From an uncultured Prevotella sp. (lineage in GTDB: Bacteria > Bacteroidota > Bacteroidia > Bacteroidales > Bacteroidaceae): 56,544 bases of DNA. Shown piece after piece: positions 47,530 to 56,544 of this stretch. The stretch covers positions 1-56,544 of the forward strand of contig ONTZ01000033.1 in the NCBI GenBank assembly GCA_900320905.1. Reading direction: 5' to 3'. How positions within the stretch are numbered: the first letter of the stretch is position 1; every line of letters starts with the position of its first letter. Made by a program: the position numbers and the translations under genes. Below the pieces are notes generated by a model. The model was not told the origin of the DNA, did no database searches, and saw only the letters and a list, made by a program, of their open reading frames with translations.

Positions 47530-47937
47530 TTATACGTTTTGTTTGAATCTCTTCTCTATCTTGACGAAATACCAAGTATCGTAGATGAGAATCACGAAAT
47601 AGTAAATCAAGAAGGTGACGACGAAGAACTTGATGGAGGTCTGATTGTCCGCCACAAAACAATATGCCAAGACGATGACAATACCGACAAACATCCGGAA
47701 TGCCGATGCTGCCATGTAGAGTGTCGGCAGACTGGCTGGCGATGACGTTGACACCCACTTCCATACGAGGCCGTAGGCGATACAGGCCACCAGTTGAAAC
47801 ACCGCTGAGATAAATATGGGCATCGTCATCAGTCCCATGTCGCCTTTCAGGTTGACATAGAGCAGTGCCAGCAGGGTCAGCCCCGCTATCAGACAGATGC
47901 TTTGTCTCAGATAGGTATTTACAACGTTCTTAGTCAT
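47530..47937 (-). CDS. AtpI-like membrane protein of the ATP synthase operon
   Basis: 135-aa protein with four predicted membrane helices. It sits between atpC and atpB, where Bacteroidota carry a small AtpI-like gene thought to help assemble the c-ring. The sequence itself is poorly conserved, so the name rests mostly on position and topology. It overlaps atpC by 8 bp. Confidence 0.75.
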   Translation of the reverse strand: MTKNVVNTYLRQSICLIAGLTLLALLYVNLKGDMGLMTMPIFISAVFQLVACIAYGLVWKWVSTSSPASLPTLYMAASAFRMFVGIVIVLAYCFVADNQTSIKFFVVTFLIYYFVILIYDTWYFVKIEKRFKQNV

Positions 47938-48181
47938 GCGGATGGAGTTCTACACAAAGACTTACCTTATTCTTCTGTACCTCCACGAAGCCTCCGGCAA
48001 CCACGATAGAATGCTTGCCGTCGGAAGCGGCATAGATCACCTCACCCTCTCCCAGCAACGAGATAATCGGTGCGTGGTTGGTGAGTATCTCAAACTGTCC
48101 CATCGCGCCAGGCACTAAGACACTCTCGACGGCTCCGTCGTACTCAACCTTCTCAGGGGAAACTATTCTCAACTGCAGCAT
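47930..48181 (-). CDS. atpC: ATP synthase epsilon subunit, short form
   Basis: 83-aa protein covering only the N-terminal beta-sandwich (LRIVSPEKVEYDGAVESVLVPGAMGQFEIL through VAGGFVEVQKNKVSLCVE). The C-terminal helical hairpin that inhibits ATP hydrolysis in E. coli (139 aa) is missing. Short epsilon subunits are normal in Bacteroidales, so this is a lineage trait and not a truncation. Confidence 0.92.
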   Translation of the reverse strand: MLQLRIVSPEKVEYDGAVESVLVPGAMGQFEILTNHAPIISLLGEGEVIYAASDGKHSIVVAGGFVEVQKNKVSLCVELHPHD

Positions 48182-48188
48182 AACTCCC

Positions 48189-48223
48189 TTAGTTCTTAGT
48201 TCTTACTTCTTAGTTCTAAGTTC
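48189..48223. repeat. 5 x 7-bp tandem repeat between atpD and atpC
   Basis: Plus-strand units TTAGTTC, TTAGTTC, TTACTTC, TTAGTTC, TAAGTTC. They fill nearly the entire 43-bp gap between atpD and the atpC start codon. Confidence 0.85.
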
Positions 48224-48224
48224 A

Positions 48225-49757
<1,533 letters not shown>

Positions 49758-49814
49758 TTAGTATTTAAATGAAGTAATTGTTTTTAGAAATCAAGTTAGA
49801 AAACAAGTCGATTG

Positions 49815-49822
49815 CAAAGATA
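49815..49822 (-). promoter_or_regulatory. -7 box (TATCTTTG) of the ATP synthase operon
   Basis: Minus-strand TAnnTTTG match giving a leader of about 58 nt before atpD. It is the only good promoter seen for the whole 42.5-49.8 kb operon. Confidence 0.6.
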
Positions 49823-49901
49823 CAGATTATTTTCGGAACAAAAAAACTTTTTGGCAAAAAATTACTCAAAAAGTTGCTTAGGGCCTGCGGCTTTCTTGTT
49901 T

Positions 49902-51071
49902 TTATTCATATTCATAGTAGTACCAGTAAGTGTCATGGTATTGCTCCTCTACCCTCCCCTTACGTTCTGTGAGGTCGGGGTACTGAGCCTCCAATTCTTG
50001 CAGATTCTTCCAGTCCTCGTCCATCACGCTGTTGTAATAAACCACGACGGGTCTGGAACGTAAGTGTGTATAAAGGGTCATCGCCTCACGGTAGTGACGG
50101 GGCAGACGGTCTATGTCCAAGGTATCACCTTCGGAATAATAGCGGCGCAACTGACAGACAAAGTCGTCGATGCGCTTATCAATCAACAGTCCACACAACT
50201 CATAGTCAGCAATACGATGGTCGACAGTACTGTCGCGTCGCTGCATCAGTTCCAGATAACGGGCAGTGGTCATCTCACCCTTCGGACGGGCACCCAAGAA
50301 CTTATATAGGCTGTCGCTGGGATACATCACGAACTTTGACTTTCCCTCAACGGGCAGCATAGCCTCACTATGGCTGGAAACGGGATAAGCAAACAAACGC
50401 TCACCCAACTCACCGGTGCGTGACAAGGCATACATACGGATCATCTGCAGATCGGCATCACTCTCCAACGACTTGGCACCCATCTGCAGCGCGCCCTCGT
50501 AGTCGCCGCTGAGAAGCCGTGCCTCAGCCCGCATACGGTAATGGAATACGGCATTGGAATTGCTGAGGGCGACGACAATGATAATCAGCAGGGCCATCGT
50601 CAGCATATTGATCCACATGGCACGGGAGAAAAGCCCCTTAGGCTCTGCATCGGGTTCGACGCTTTGCAACATGCGGGCCACAAAGACCAACAATAGCCAC
50701 AGTGCGATGACTATGGGGAGAATCCACCACAAAGGTCCCAGAGTGTATTGGCCATCGACATCACTATTGACATCGGTAATCACAGCCAGAGCCAGCATCG
50801 ACGGCAGATAGGTCAGTGCATGGCTGCGCTTACGAAGGCGGGTCAGAGCATAGACTATCAACTGGAGCGATTGCAGGACCAGCGTGATGAGTATCGCACC
50901 CACGAAAGGCTTGTAGGTTGTTAGGCCCTTGCTCAGCACATGTTGCGCCGCAGCAAGGACGTCTGCCTGAAAACAATAGAGCCAGACAAATGAGAATGAA
51001 AGAAAAACAATAGCACACATCAGCCTGATAGCGACGGTGCTACTGTTCTTATTAAGGTGATTGTAATTCAT
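49902..51071 (-). CDS. Multi-pass membrane protein, DUF6057-like
   Basis: 389-aa protein with four predicted membrane helices in the first 185 residues (~15-35, 55-75, 110-130, 155-172), then a soluble ~200-aa part with a tetratricopeptide-like helix pair (YEGALQMGAKSLESDADLQMI). It resembles Bacteroidota membrane proteins called DUF6057, although those I recall are longer; the match is not certain. It starts 1 bp after glgB ends, so it is surely co-transcribed with it. Function unknown. Confidence 0.65.
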   Translation of the reverse strand: MNYNHLNKNSSTVAIRLMCAIVFLSFSFVWLYCFQADVLAAAQHVLSKGLTTYKPFVGAILITLVLQSLQLIVYALTRLRKRSHALTYLPSMLALAVITDVNSDVDGQYTLGPLWWILPIVIALWLLLVFVARMLQSVEPDAEPKGLFSRAMWINMLTMALLIIIVVALSNSNAVFHYRMRAEARLLSGDYEGALQMGAKSLESDADLQMIRMYALSRTGELGERLFAYPVSSHSEAMLPVEGKSKFVMYPSDSLYKFLGARPKGEMTTARYLELMQRRDSTVDHRIADYELCGLLIDKRIDDFVCQLRRYYSEGDTLDIDRLPRHYREAMTLYTHLRSRPVVVYYNSVMDEDWKNLQELEAQYPDLTERKGRVEEQYHDTYWYYYEYE

Positions 51072-51072
51072 A

Positions 51073-53169
51073 TCAGTTTTTTTTCAGGACAACAGCAGAG
51101 CGCGCTGGGATGTAGAGTTTCAGCCACTCCTTCTTATCCTTCACATAGAGCGGGTCGTAATTGGTGAAGTGGGTTACCGTATCATCAGCAAAGCCATTAC
51201 CACCAAAGTCCTTCGAGTCGGTGTTGAGCACTACATCGTAGGAGCCTGTCGGCACGAGGAATCCGTAGTCGGTATAACTGCGCGTCGGCGAGAAATTAAA
51301 TACAAACACGAGGTCGCCACGCATGAAGCAGAGCACCTGGTCGCCATCGTCGTGCCAGATTTCCACAACAGGCTTGTCTTGGAAATTACGTACGCTCTTG
51401 ATGGTCTTCAACATCGCACGATCGAAGTCGCCAAGCCAGTGATAGCAGAGATCTTTGTTATCGACAAGACTCCACTGACGACGGGCATACTTATACGACC
51501 AGCCATTACCCTCGCGTGGGAAGTCAATCCACTCAGGATGCCCAAACTCGTTACCCATGAAGTTCAGGTAGCCGCCGTTGATGGCAGCAGCAGTGACAAG
51601 GCGGATCATCTTATGAAGGGCAATACCACGCTGGGCTATATCATTGACATCCTTCTTGGCGAAGTGCCAGTACATATCAGCATCGATAAGGCGGAAGATG
51701 ATGGTCTTATCACCTACCAGTGCCTGGTCGTGACTCTCGCAGTAAGAGATAGTCTTCTCGTCGGGACGACGGTTCTTGACCTCCCAGAAGATGGAGCACA
51801 CGTTGATATCCTCATCGCGTACCTCTTTAATAGTCTTGATCCAGTAGTCGGGGATGTTCATCGCCATACGGTAGTCGAAGCCATAGCCGCCATCTTCAAA
51901 TTTTGCAGCGAGACCGGGCATACCAGACACCTCCTCGGCAATGGTGATAGCATCGGGGTTCACCTCATGGATCAGTTTGTTAGCCAATGTCAGATAGCAG
52001 ATGGCATTATCGTCCTCGTGTCCGTTGAAGTAGTCGCCATAGCCTCCGAAGGCCTCGCCCAGTCCATGTGAATAATACAGCATCGAGGTGACGCCGTCGA
52101 AACGGAAGCCATCGAAATGGAATTCCTCGAGCCAGTACTTACAGTTGGAGAGCAGGAAATGGAGCACATCGTCCTTGCCATAGTCGAAGCAGAGCGAGTC
52201 CCAGGCGGGGTGTTCATGACGGTCACCAGGATAGAAGAACTGGTTCGGGTCACCAGCAAGATTCCCCAACCCCTCCACCTCATTCTTCACAGCGTGAGAA
52301 TGGACGATATCCATAATCACGGCAATGCCGTTTTTATGAGCGGTATCAATGAGTTCCTTCAGTTCCTCAGGGGTTCCGAAACGGCTCGAAGGTGCAAAGA
52401 AACTGGAGACGTGATAACCGAACGATCCATAGTAAGGATGCTCCTGGATAGCCATCACCTGAATGCAGTTATAGCCGTCTTTCTTCACACGAGGCAGGAC
52501 ATTTTCCGTGAACTCCTTGTAGGTACCAACTTTCTCGGCATCCTGACTCATACCCACGTGGCACTCATAAATCAACAGCGGAGCCTTGTTGGGTTTGAAC
52601 GATTTCCTTTTCCACTCGTATTGCTTCTCAGGGTTCCACACCTGAGCGGAGAATATCTTCGTGTTGTCGTCCTGTACCACACGACGGCACCAGGCAGGGA
52701 TACGCTCTCCTTCTCCCCCATTCCACTTCACCTTCATCTTGTAGAGTTGCCCATGCTTCAATGCCTTTTCGCTGAGTTTCAACTCCCAGTTGCCGGTACC
52801 TGCAATACGCTTGCAACGATATTTCTCAGACTCCTGCCAGTTGTTGAAGTCGCCAATCAGATAGATGTCCGTCGCATTGGGAGCCCACTCACGGAACACC
52901 CAGCCCTTGGCAAGTTTATGCAGACCGAAATACAGATGGCCTGAGGCAAAATCAGAGAGTGTCTTCTTTCCATTCCTGGTCAACTGATCAATCTTCCATA
53001 CAGCATGATCGTGCCGTCCGCGGATGGCACCCTCAAAGGGTTCCAGCCAACTGTCATTCCTTACAAGTCCGATGTGCTCAGGAGCAGCATCCGCTACATT
53101 CTTGACTATAGTCTTCTTTTTCGTCACTGCTTTCTTCGTTGCTTTTGTTGTTTCTTTCTTTGTTGCCAT
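51073..53169 (-). CDS. glgB: 1,4-alpha-glucan branching enzyme (eukaryote-like GH13_8 type)
   Basis: 698-aa enzyme that makes alpha-1,6 branches in glycogen. A CBM48 module (residues ~85-200, VFREWAPNATDIYLIGDFNNW) precedes the GH13 barrel. Catalytic candidates are the nucleophile Asp358 in FRFDGVTSM, the acid Glu412 in IAEEVSGMP and the transition-state Asp in CESHDQ. FDGVTSMLYYSHGLG is typical of the subfamily shared by eukaryotes and Bacteroidota. An odd Lys/Thr-rich N-terminus (TKKETTKATKKAVTKKK) precedes the fold. It follows the MORN gene by 32 bp. Confidence 0.95.
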   Translation of the reverse strand: MATKKETTKATKKAVTKKKTIVKNVADAAPEHIGLVRNDSWLEPFEGAIRGRHDHAVWKIDQLTRNGKKTLSDFASGHLYFGLHKLAKGWVFREWAPNATDIYLIGDFNNWQESEKYRCKRIAGTGNWELKLSEKALKHGQLYKMKVKWNGGEGERIPAWCRRVVQDDNTKIFSAQVWNPEKQYEWKRKSFKPNKAPLLIYECHVGMSQDAEKVGTYKEFTENVLPRVKKDGYNCIQVMAIQEHPYYGSFGYHVSSFFAPSSRFGTPEELKELIDTAHKNGIAVIMDIVHSHAVKNEVEGLGNLAGDPNQFFYPGDRHEHPAWDSLCFDYGKDDVLHFLLSNCKYWLEEFHFDGFRFDGVTSMLYYSHGLGEAFGGYGDYFNGHEDDNAICYLTLANKLIHEVNPDAITIAEEVSGMPGLAAKFEDGGYGFDYRMAMNIPDYWIKTIKEVRDEDINVCSIFWEVKNRRPDEKTISYCESHDQALVGDKTIIFRLIDADMYWHFAKKDVNDIAQRGIALHKMIRLVTAAAINGGYLNFMGNEFGHPEWIDFPREGNGWSYKYARRQWSLVDNKDLCYHWLGDFDRAMLKTIKSVRNFQDKPVVEIWHDDGDQVLCFMRGDLVFVFNFSPTRSYTDYGFLVPTGSYDVVLNTDSKDFGGNGFADDTVTHFTNYDPLYVKDKKEWLKLYIPARSAVVLKKN

Positions 53170-53201
53170 AATTTTGTTCTATACTTTATAGTTTTAAGTG
53201 C

Positions 53202-54332
53202 TTATTTGTCTAACTGGCGGTGTCCGCGTTCGTAGATACCGGAGGCAATGACTTTGCCGTTACGGTCTTTCTCCACGAATTTGCCGTCGCGTACATCATC
53301 TTTGTATGTGCCTTCGAAACGCTTGCCGTCCTTATCCTCCTCAATGGCAGCACCATTACGCTTACCGTCCTTAAAAGTTCCCTTGAACTTCGAGCCGTCA
53401 GCATAGCGGGCGATACCCTCACCTTCTATCTTGCCGTTCTTGAACTGCCCCTCGAACACGTCGCCGTTCTTGGTGGTGAGTTTACCCTTGCCGTTCATCT
53501 TATCACCTTTCCACATGCCGACATACTGATCACCGTTCTTCCAAACCATCGTACCTTGGCCCTGTTTGTCGCCCTCAAAGAACTGACCCGTGTACTTGTC
53601 GCCATTAGCATACTTCGAGATACCCGTTCCTGTGCGCTCGCCGTCCACATAGTCGCCTTCATAGACATCACCGTTTTGGAACTTATAGATGCCGCGTCCG
53701 TTCTGCACATCATTGGCCCATTGTCCGATATACTGGTCACCGTCGGCATAGCGGAAGGTTCCCTTGCCAGAGCGCATATTGTCGGCCCACTGTCCATCGT
53801 AACTGGAACCGTCGCCCCAGTCGTAGAAGCCGTTACCGTTTTTCTGGTCGTCCTTCCATTCACCTTTATAATAGGCGCCGTTGGAGAAAGTATAGGTACC
53901 TTTGCCAGAGCGCTTGTCCATCTTCCACTCGCCATCGTAGATGTCGCCGTTGAAGTAGTACATCACGCCGTGTCCGTGCTGATAGTCACGGAACCAGAGT
54001 CCATCATAACGGTTGTTGTTGGAGAAATAATAGACACCCTTGCCGTGCTGTTGGTCCTGGAACCACTCCCCTTCATACTTCTCACCGTCGAAGAAGGTAT
54101 AGATACCAAAGCCCTGGCGCTTGCCTTTCACATATTCGCCCTCATACCAGTTGCCGTTCTTATAGACGGCCTTGCCTTTTCCATGAGGTTTTCCCTGCAT
54201 CATTTCCCCCTGATACTGGCCACCGTCTTTTGTGGTGGCGGAACCGAGGGTTATCTTCTGCGCACTTGCCGAAAATGGCTGCAAAAGAAGGACGGATGTC
54301 AATATTGTGATGATATAGTTTCTACTGTTCAT
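53202..54332 (-). CDS. Exported MORN-repeat protein (14 repeats)
   Basis: 376 aa from the ATG at 54332 (frame opens 19 codons earlier, inside the promoter). A signal peptide ends at SASAQ. From about residue 40 to the end there are 14 repeats of exactly 23 aa of type YEGEWKDDKRNGKGTYTFSNG. MORN repeats bind lipids or serve as protein scaffolds; the target is unknown. The repeats are diverged enough that DNA-level identity is low. It may be the first gene of a MORN-glgB-membrane protein operon. The opposite strand is open over almost the full length, a by-product of repeat codon use. Confidence 0.88.
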   Translation of the reverse strand: MNSRNYIITILTSVLLLQPFSASAQKITLGSATTKDGGQYQGEMMQGKPHGKGKAVYKNGNWYEGEYVKGKRQGFGIYTFFDGEKYEGEWFQDQQHGKGVYYFSNNNRYDGLWFRDYQHGHGVMYYFNGDIYDGEWKMDKRSGKGTYTFSNGAYYKGEWKDDQKNGNGFYDWGDGSSYDGQWADNMRSGKGTFRYADGDQYIGQWANDVQNGRGIYKFQNGDVYEGDYVDGERTGTGISKYANGDKYTGQFFEGDKQGQGTMVWKNGDQYVGMWKGDKMNGKGKLTTKNGDVFEGQFKNGKIEGEGIARYADGSKFKGTFKDGKRNGAAIEEDKDGKRFEGTYKDDVRDGKFVEKDRNGKVIASGIYERGHRQLDK

Positions 54333-54358
54333 TGCTTTCAATTTTACATAAATCTTTG

Positions 54359-54366
54359 CAAAAGTA
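54359..54366 (-). promoter_or_regulatory. -7 box (TACTTTTG) of the MORN-glgB operon
   Basis: Minus-strand TAnnTTTG match, 26 nt before the ATG at 54332. Confidence 0.55.
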
Positions 54367-54440
54367 CGAAAATAAAGCGATATAGACAAATCTTTTAAAA
54401 CTATTTTGAACCTATTGTTATGTTTTACATATTTTTTTTA

Positions 54441-54448
54441 TAACTTTG
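54441..54448 (+). promoter_or_regulatory. kdsB: -7 box (TAACTTTG) of kdsB
   Basis: Exactly 8 nt before the ATG at 54457, predicting a leaderless mRNA. Confidence 0.65.
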
Positions 54449-54456
54449 CAACCGTT

Positions 54457-55191
54457 ATGAAATATATCGCCATCATCCCCGCCCGTTACGCTTCCACGCG
54501 GTTTCCGGGCAAGCCGCTGGCTATTTTAGGCGGCAAGACAGTGATCCAGAGAGTGTATGAGCAGGTTTCAACCTTGCTCGATGAGGTATATGTGGCTACC
54601 GATGATGAACGCATTTTCCAATGCGTCGAAGCCTTCGGGGGGCGTGCCGTGATGACCCGCGCAGACCACAAGAGTGGTACAGACCGTATTCAGGAGGCTG
54701 CCACGACAATTGGTACGGATGCCGATGTCATCATCAATGTGCAGGGCGATGAGCCTTTCATCCAACCCTCACAAGTAGAGACGCTGATGCACCTCTTCGA
54801 CGATCCGCAGACACAGATAGGCACCCTCGGCAAACTCTTTGAGAGTATCGAGGCCATCGAAAATCCCAACTCACCGAAGATTGTGGTGGATAATCGTGGC
54901 TTTGCCCTCTATTTCAGTCGGAGCGTGATACCTTTTATAAGAGGTAAGGAGCACAGTGAGTGGTTTGGTGAGTATCCCTTCCTGAAGCACTTAGGTATTT
55001 ACGCCTACCGCCGTGAGGTATTGGCAGAGGTGACGCAACTGCCACAGAGCAGTCTGGAGAAAGCCGAGAGTCTGGAACAACTGCGCTGGTTGCAGAACGG
55101 CTACCGCATCCGTGTGGGTATAACCGATGTGGAGACCGTCGGCATTGACACCCCAGAGGATCTCCAACGTGCAGAGGCATTTCTACATTAA
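54457..55191 (+). CDS. kdsB: 3-deoxy-manno-octulosonate cytidylyltransferase
   Basis: 244-aa enzyme that makes CMP-Kdo for the lipopolysaccharide inner core. The start MKYIAIIPARYASTRFPGKPL is the nucleotide-binding signature, and VQGDEPFI and LGIYAYRREVL follow. The frame extends 17 codons upstream across the promoter; the ATG at 54457 is chosen. The following gene starts 13 bp later. Confidence 0.96.
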   Translation: MKYIAIIPARYASTRFPGKPLAILGGKTVIQRVYEQVSTLLDEVYVATDDERIFQCVEAFGGRAVMTRADHKSGTDRIQEAATTIGTDADVIINVQGDEPFIQPSQVETLMHLFDDPQTQIGTLGKLFESIEAIENPNSPKIVVDNRGFALYFSRSVIPFIRGKEHSEWFGEYPFLKHLGIYAYRREVLAEVTQLPQSSLEKAESLEQLRWLQNGYRIRVGITDVETVGIDTPEDLQRAEAFLH

Positions 55192-55204
55192 AGACAGATA
55201 TTCT

Positions 55205-55660
55205 ATGATTTACGACAATTTAAAACATTTAGAGTTATATAAAGGGCTCTCTGAGGATATCTACGAGGGTTTGAAGTTCCTGCGGAATGTGGATGCTGAC
55301 ATGCCTGTGGGTGTCTATCATATCAATCCCCGGGTGAAGGCCATTGTGTCGGCGTATGAGACGAAGAGGCTGAATGAAAATGGTTACGAGGCACATCGGA
55401 TGAATATCGACATCCAGTATCTCATCAGTGGCACAGAAAAGATTGCCTGTCTGCCTATTGAGAAGTTGAACGAGACCAAGTCTTATTCCGACGAGACAGA
55501 TGCCGCCTTCTTTTCTTCCGACATTGACATCCCACCTCAGGAGATGCTCTTAGGTGATGACTATTTCGCCATCCTCTTCCCTCAGGACGGCCACATGCCC
55601 CAGTTATGCATCACCACCCCCACCCCAGTAAAGAAGGTTGTGGTAAAGGTGCAGGTTTAA
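55205..55660 (+). CDS. YhcH/YjgK/YiaL (EbgC-like) family protein
   Basis: 151-aa cupin-like protein of the DUF386 family, which includes the EbgC subunit of evolved beta-galactosidase and YhcH of sialic acid operons. Visible marks are GVYHINPRVKAIVSAYETK, AHRMNIDIQYLISG with a metal-binding His, and LFPQDGHMPQLC near the C-terminus. It probably acts on a sugar anomer or sugar-phosphate. ATG 55205 is chosen by length against homologues; it follows kdsB by 13 bp and likely shares its transcript. Confidence 0.87.
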   Translation: MIYDNLKHLELYKGLSEDIYEGLKFLRNVDADMPVGVYHINPRVKAIVSAYETKRLNENGYEAHRMNIDIQYLISGTEKIACLPIEKLNETKSYSDETDAAFFSSDIDIPPQEMLLGDDYFAILFPQDGHMPQLCITTPTPVKKVVVKVQV

Positions 55661-55696
55661 TGATTTTACATCGTCCCTCCCTTTTTTCTTCCTAAA

Positions 55697-55728
55697 TTTG
55701 GAACTTATTAAAATAGTTCGTATCTTTG
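55697..55728 (+). promoter_or_regulatory. Canonical promoter of the two small genes
   Basis: TTTG (55697-55700) and TATCTTTG (55721-55728) are exactly 20 bp apart, the best -33/-7 pair in the window. The leader to 55769 is about 34 nt. Confidence 0.75.
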
Positions 55729-55768
55729 CAGCCACAAAACCAATATTTACACATAATATTAAATCGAT

Positions 55769-55927
55769 ATGGAAACAATAAAAAAGAAAAGAACACGCGA
55801 AGAGGTGAGAGCCGCCGTCAGAGAGACGATTCGCAGAAAGAAAGAGTGGATCGAGCAGACTAACAAGGAGTTTGAGATGATTCGAAACGGAGAGTTGAAA
55901 GTAGAAGACATCTACAAGTTCAGTTAA
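55769..55927 (+). CDS. Small basic protein, 52 aa, unknown
   Basis: Starts METIKKKRTREEVRAAV and ends VEDIYKFS. It is a highly charged, probably single long helix with an excess of Lys/Arg in the first half. It is supported by the canonical promoter just upstream and helix-forming composition, not by a known family. A second small frame follows 26 bp later. Antitoxin, nucleic-acid-binding or regulatory roles are possible; none can be shown. Confidence 0.6.
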   Translation: METIKKKRTREEVRAAVRETIRRKKEWIEQTNKEFEMIRNGELKVEDIYKFS

Positions 55928-55953
55928 CATTCATCAAAACCCCTTGAATCGCT

Positions 55954-56079
55954 ATGAACACGGAGGGTAATTTCGATGGTGTGAAGAACTTCACGGCATT
56001 GTTCTCGCGCAAGGACAATCCCCGGCTTGATGAACTGCTCGCCGAGTTTGAAGAAACAATATCCATAATATTCGACTGA
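55954..56079 (+). CDS. Small acidic protein, 41 aa, unknown
   Basis: Starts MNTEGNFDGVKNFTALF and ends EFEETISIIFD. It is acidic and partly amphipathic, 26 bp after the 52-aa gene and presumably on the same transcript. It could also be a remnant of a longer gene. It ends 21 bp before the 42-bp repeat array. Confidence 0.4.
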   Translation: MNTEGNFDGVKNFTALFSRKDNPRLDELLAEFEETISIIFD

Positions 56080-56100
56080 CTTTATTTTTCACGGGAAGGT

Positions 56101-56436
56101 TTTGCACACTGGGCAGAATCATGCCCTGGATTTAGGGCAAACCATTTTGGATTCTCATTTATTTGCCCCAGATCTAGGACAAACAATTCCGACCTCGGGA
56201 AATCATGCCCCAGATTTCAGGCATATAATTCCGACCTCGGGAAAACGTGCCCCATATCTCAGGCAAATAATTCCGACCCCGGGAAAACTTGCCCCAGATT
56301 TCAGGCATATAATTCTGACCCCAGGAAAACGTGCCCCAGGTTTCAGGCATATAATTCCGACCCCGGAAAATCTTGCCCCAGATTTCAGGCAAATAATTCC
56401 GCCCTCGGAAAATCATGCCCTGAATCTAGGACAGGT
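56101..56436 (+). repeat. 42-bp tandem repeat array, type 2 (8 units)
   Basis: Units start at 56101, 56143 and 56185, then every 42 bp to 56395. The six from 56185 are clear copies of the same consensus as the array after rho; the first two match the degenerate units of that array (both read GGGCAAACCATTTTGGA, then TCTCATTTAT and TGCCCCAGATC). The 9-bp word TGCACACTG is found at both ends (56103-56111 and 56440-56448). Open frames on both strands show a 14-aa period and are not called as genes. Confidence 0.88.
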
Positions 56437-56448
56437 TTATGCACACTG

Positions 56449-56544
56449 ACGTGTACTGAATAAGTTGACACTTTTGAAGTTCAAAAAGTGTATCAGTATG
56501 CGACAAAATCGTGGAATGACAGATGAAAAAAGACTTGCATTATT
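56449..56544 (+). mobile_element. Possible left end of an insertion sequence with a cut-off ORF
   Basis: After the array, a hairpin ACACTTTT/AAAAGTGT (56468-56491) is followed by an ATG at 56498 whose frame (MRQNRGMTDEKRLAL) runs off the window. The TGTACTG...GTTGACA start followed by a closely spaced frame looks like an IS terminus with its transposase, but the family cannot be named from 96 bp. Confidence 0.3.

Noticed and set aside
53220-54398. 392-codon open frame on the plus strand across the MORN gene
   Set aside because: It is the antisense of an in-phase 69-bp repeat; absence of stops follows from repeated codon use. The minus-strand protein has a signal peptide and 14 clear MORN repeats.
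56102-56449. 115-aa frame starting at a TTG with GGGAAGG upstream
   Set aside because: The purine-rich stretch is tempting as a ribosome site, but the start is TTG, the protein is only the 14-aa repeat, and the minus strand is open as well.

Overview
The window is chromosomal DNA of a Bacteroidota bacterium, most likely a gut or rumen Prevotellaceae species. Evidence is the TAnnTTTG (-7) promoter boxes with TTTG/TTG about 20 bp upstream, a Rho with a long N-terminal insert, an ATP synthase operon in the Bacteroidales order (beta-epsilon first), a BspA/DUF285 surface protein with a dockerin-like tail, a GGGtGRT protein, rumen-type carbohydrate enzymes and poor Shine-Dalgarno sites. Assignment below family level is inference.

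Layout. 1-230: leader with a promoter only. 0.2-4.4 kb: BspA-like surface protein, a tandem-repeat intergenic region, a DUF6261-like protein and an AraC regulator. 4.4-9.2 kb: a secreted 1266-aa GH2 beta-galactosidase-like enzyme with an inserted LamG-like module, followed 6 bp later by a bile acid:sodium symporter family transporter. 9.2-15.3 kb: a hemerythrin-LuxR regulator divergent from a porin, imelysin lipoprotein, di-heme oxidoreductase and cytochrome-c-assembly-like operon, which looks like an iron/redox unit. Its end meets a remnant of a GH3-like gene. 15.6-23.5 kb (minus strand): UDP-xylose synthase, GGGtGRT protein, tRNA-Asp, and a run engB, ABC-F (frame broken), recR, membrane protein, GT2 and GNAT. 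23.7-25.7 kb: rho.

25.7-32.5 kb is the accessory region: a 504-bp array of 42-bp repeats, a three-gene restriction-modification-like cassette (GIY-YIG/helicase fusion, Eco57I-like methylase, subunit-M-like protein), a 154-nt rod-like RNA structure just before its first start codon, and a polyvalent-protein kinase. 32.4-42.5 kb: HAD lipoprotein, rarA, an unknown acidic protein with a membrane pyrophosphatase, a two-domain esterase, a MORN/GH25 protein with rlmH, and a zinc metallopeptidase. 42.5-49.8 kb: the complete F-type ATP synthase operon. 49.9-54.4 kb: MORN-repeat protein, glycogen branching enzyme and a membrane protein. 54.4-56.5 kb: kdsB, a YhcH-family gene, two very small genes, a second array of the same 42-bp repeat family and a possible insertion-sequence edge.

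The most unusual signals are: (i) three arrays with an exact 42-bp period, two of one sequence family and a third of different sequence but the same two-hairpin design; (ii) the rod-like RNA abutting the restriction cassette; (iii) heptamer-phased short repeats at five sites, one inside atpG; (iv) promoters placed exactly 8 nt before start codons, predicting leaderless mRNAs; and (v) a promoter-linked repeat shared by rarA, the esterase gene and, more loosely, engB. All gene calls come from reading the translations. No database search was run.
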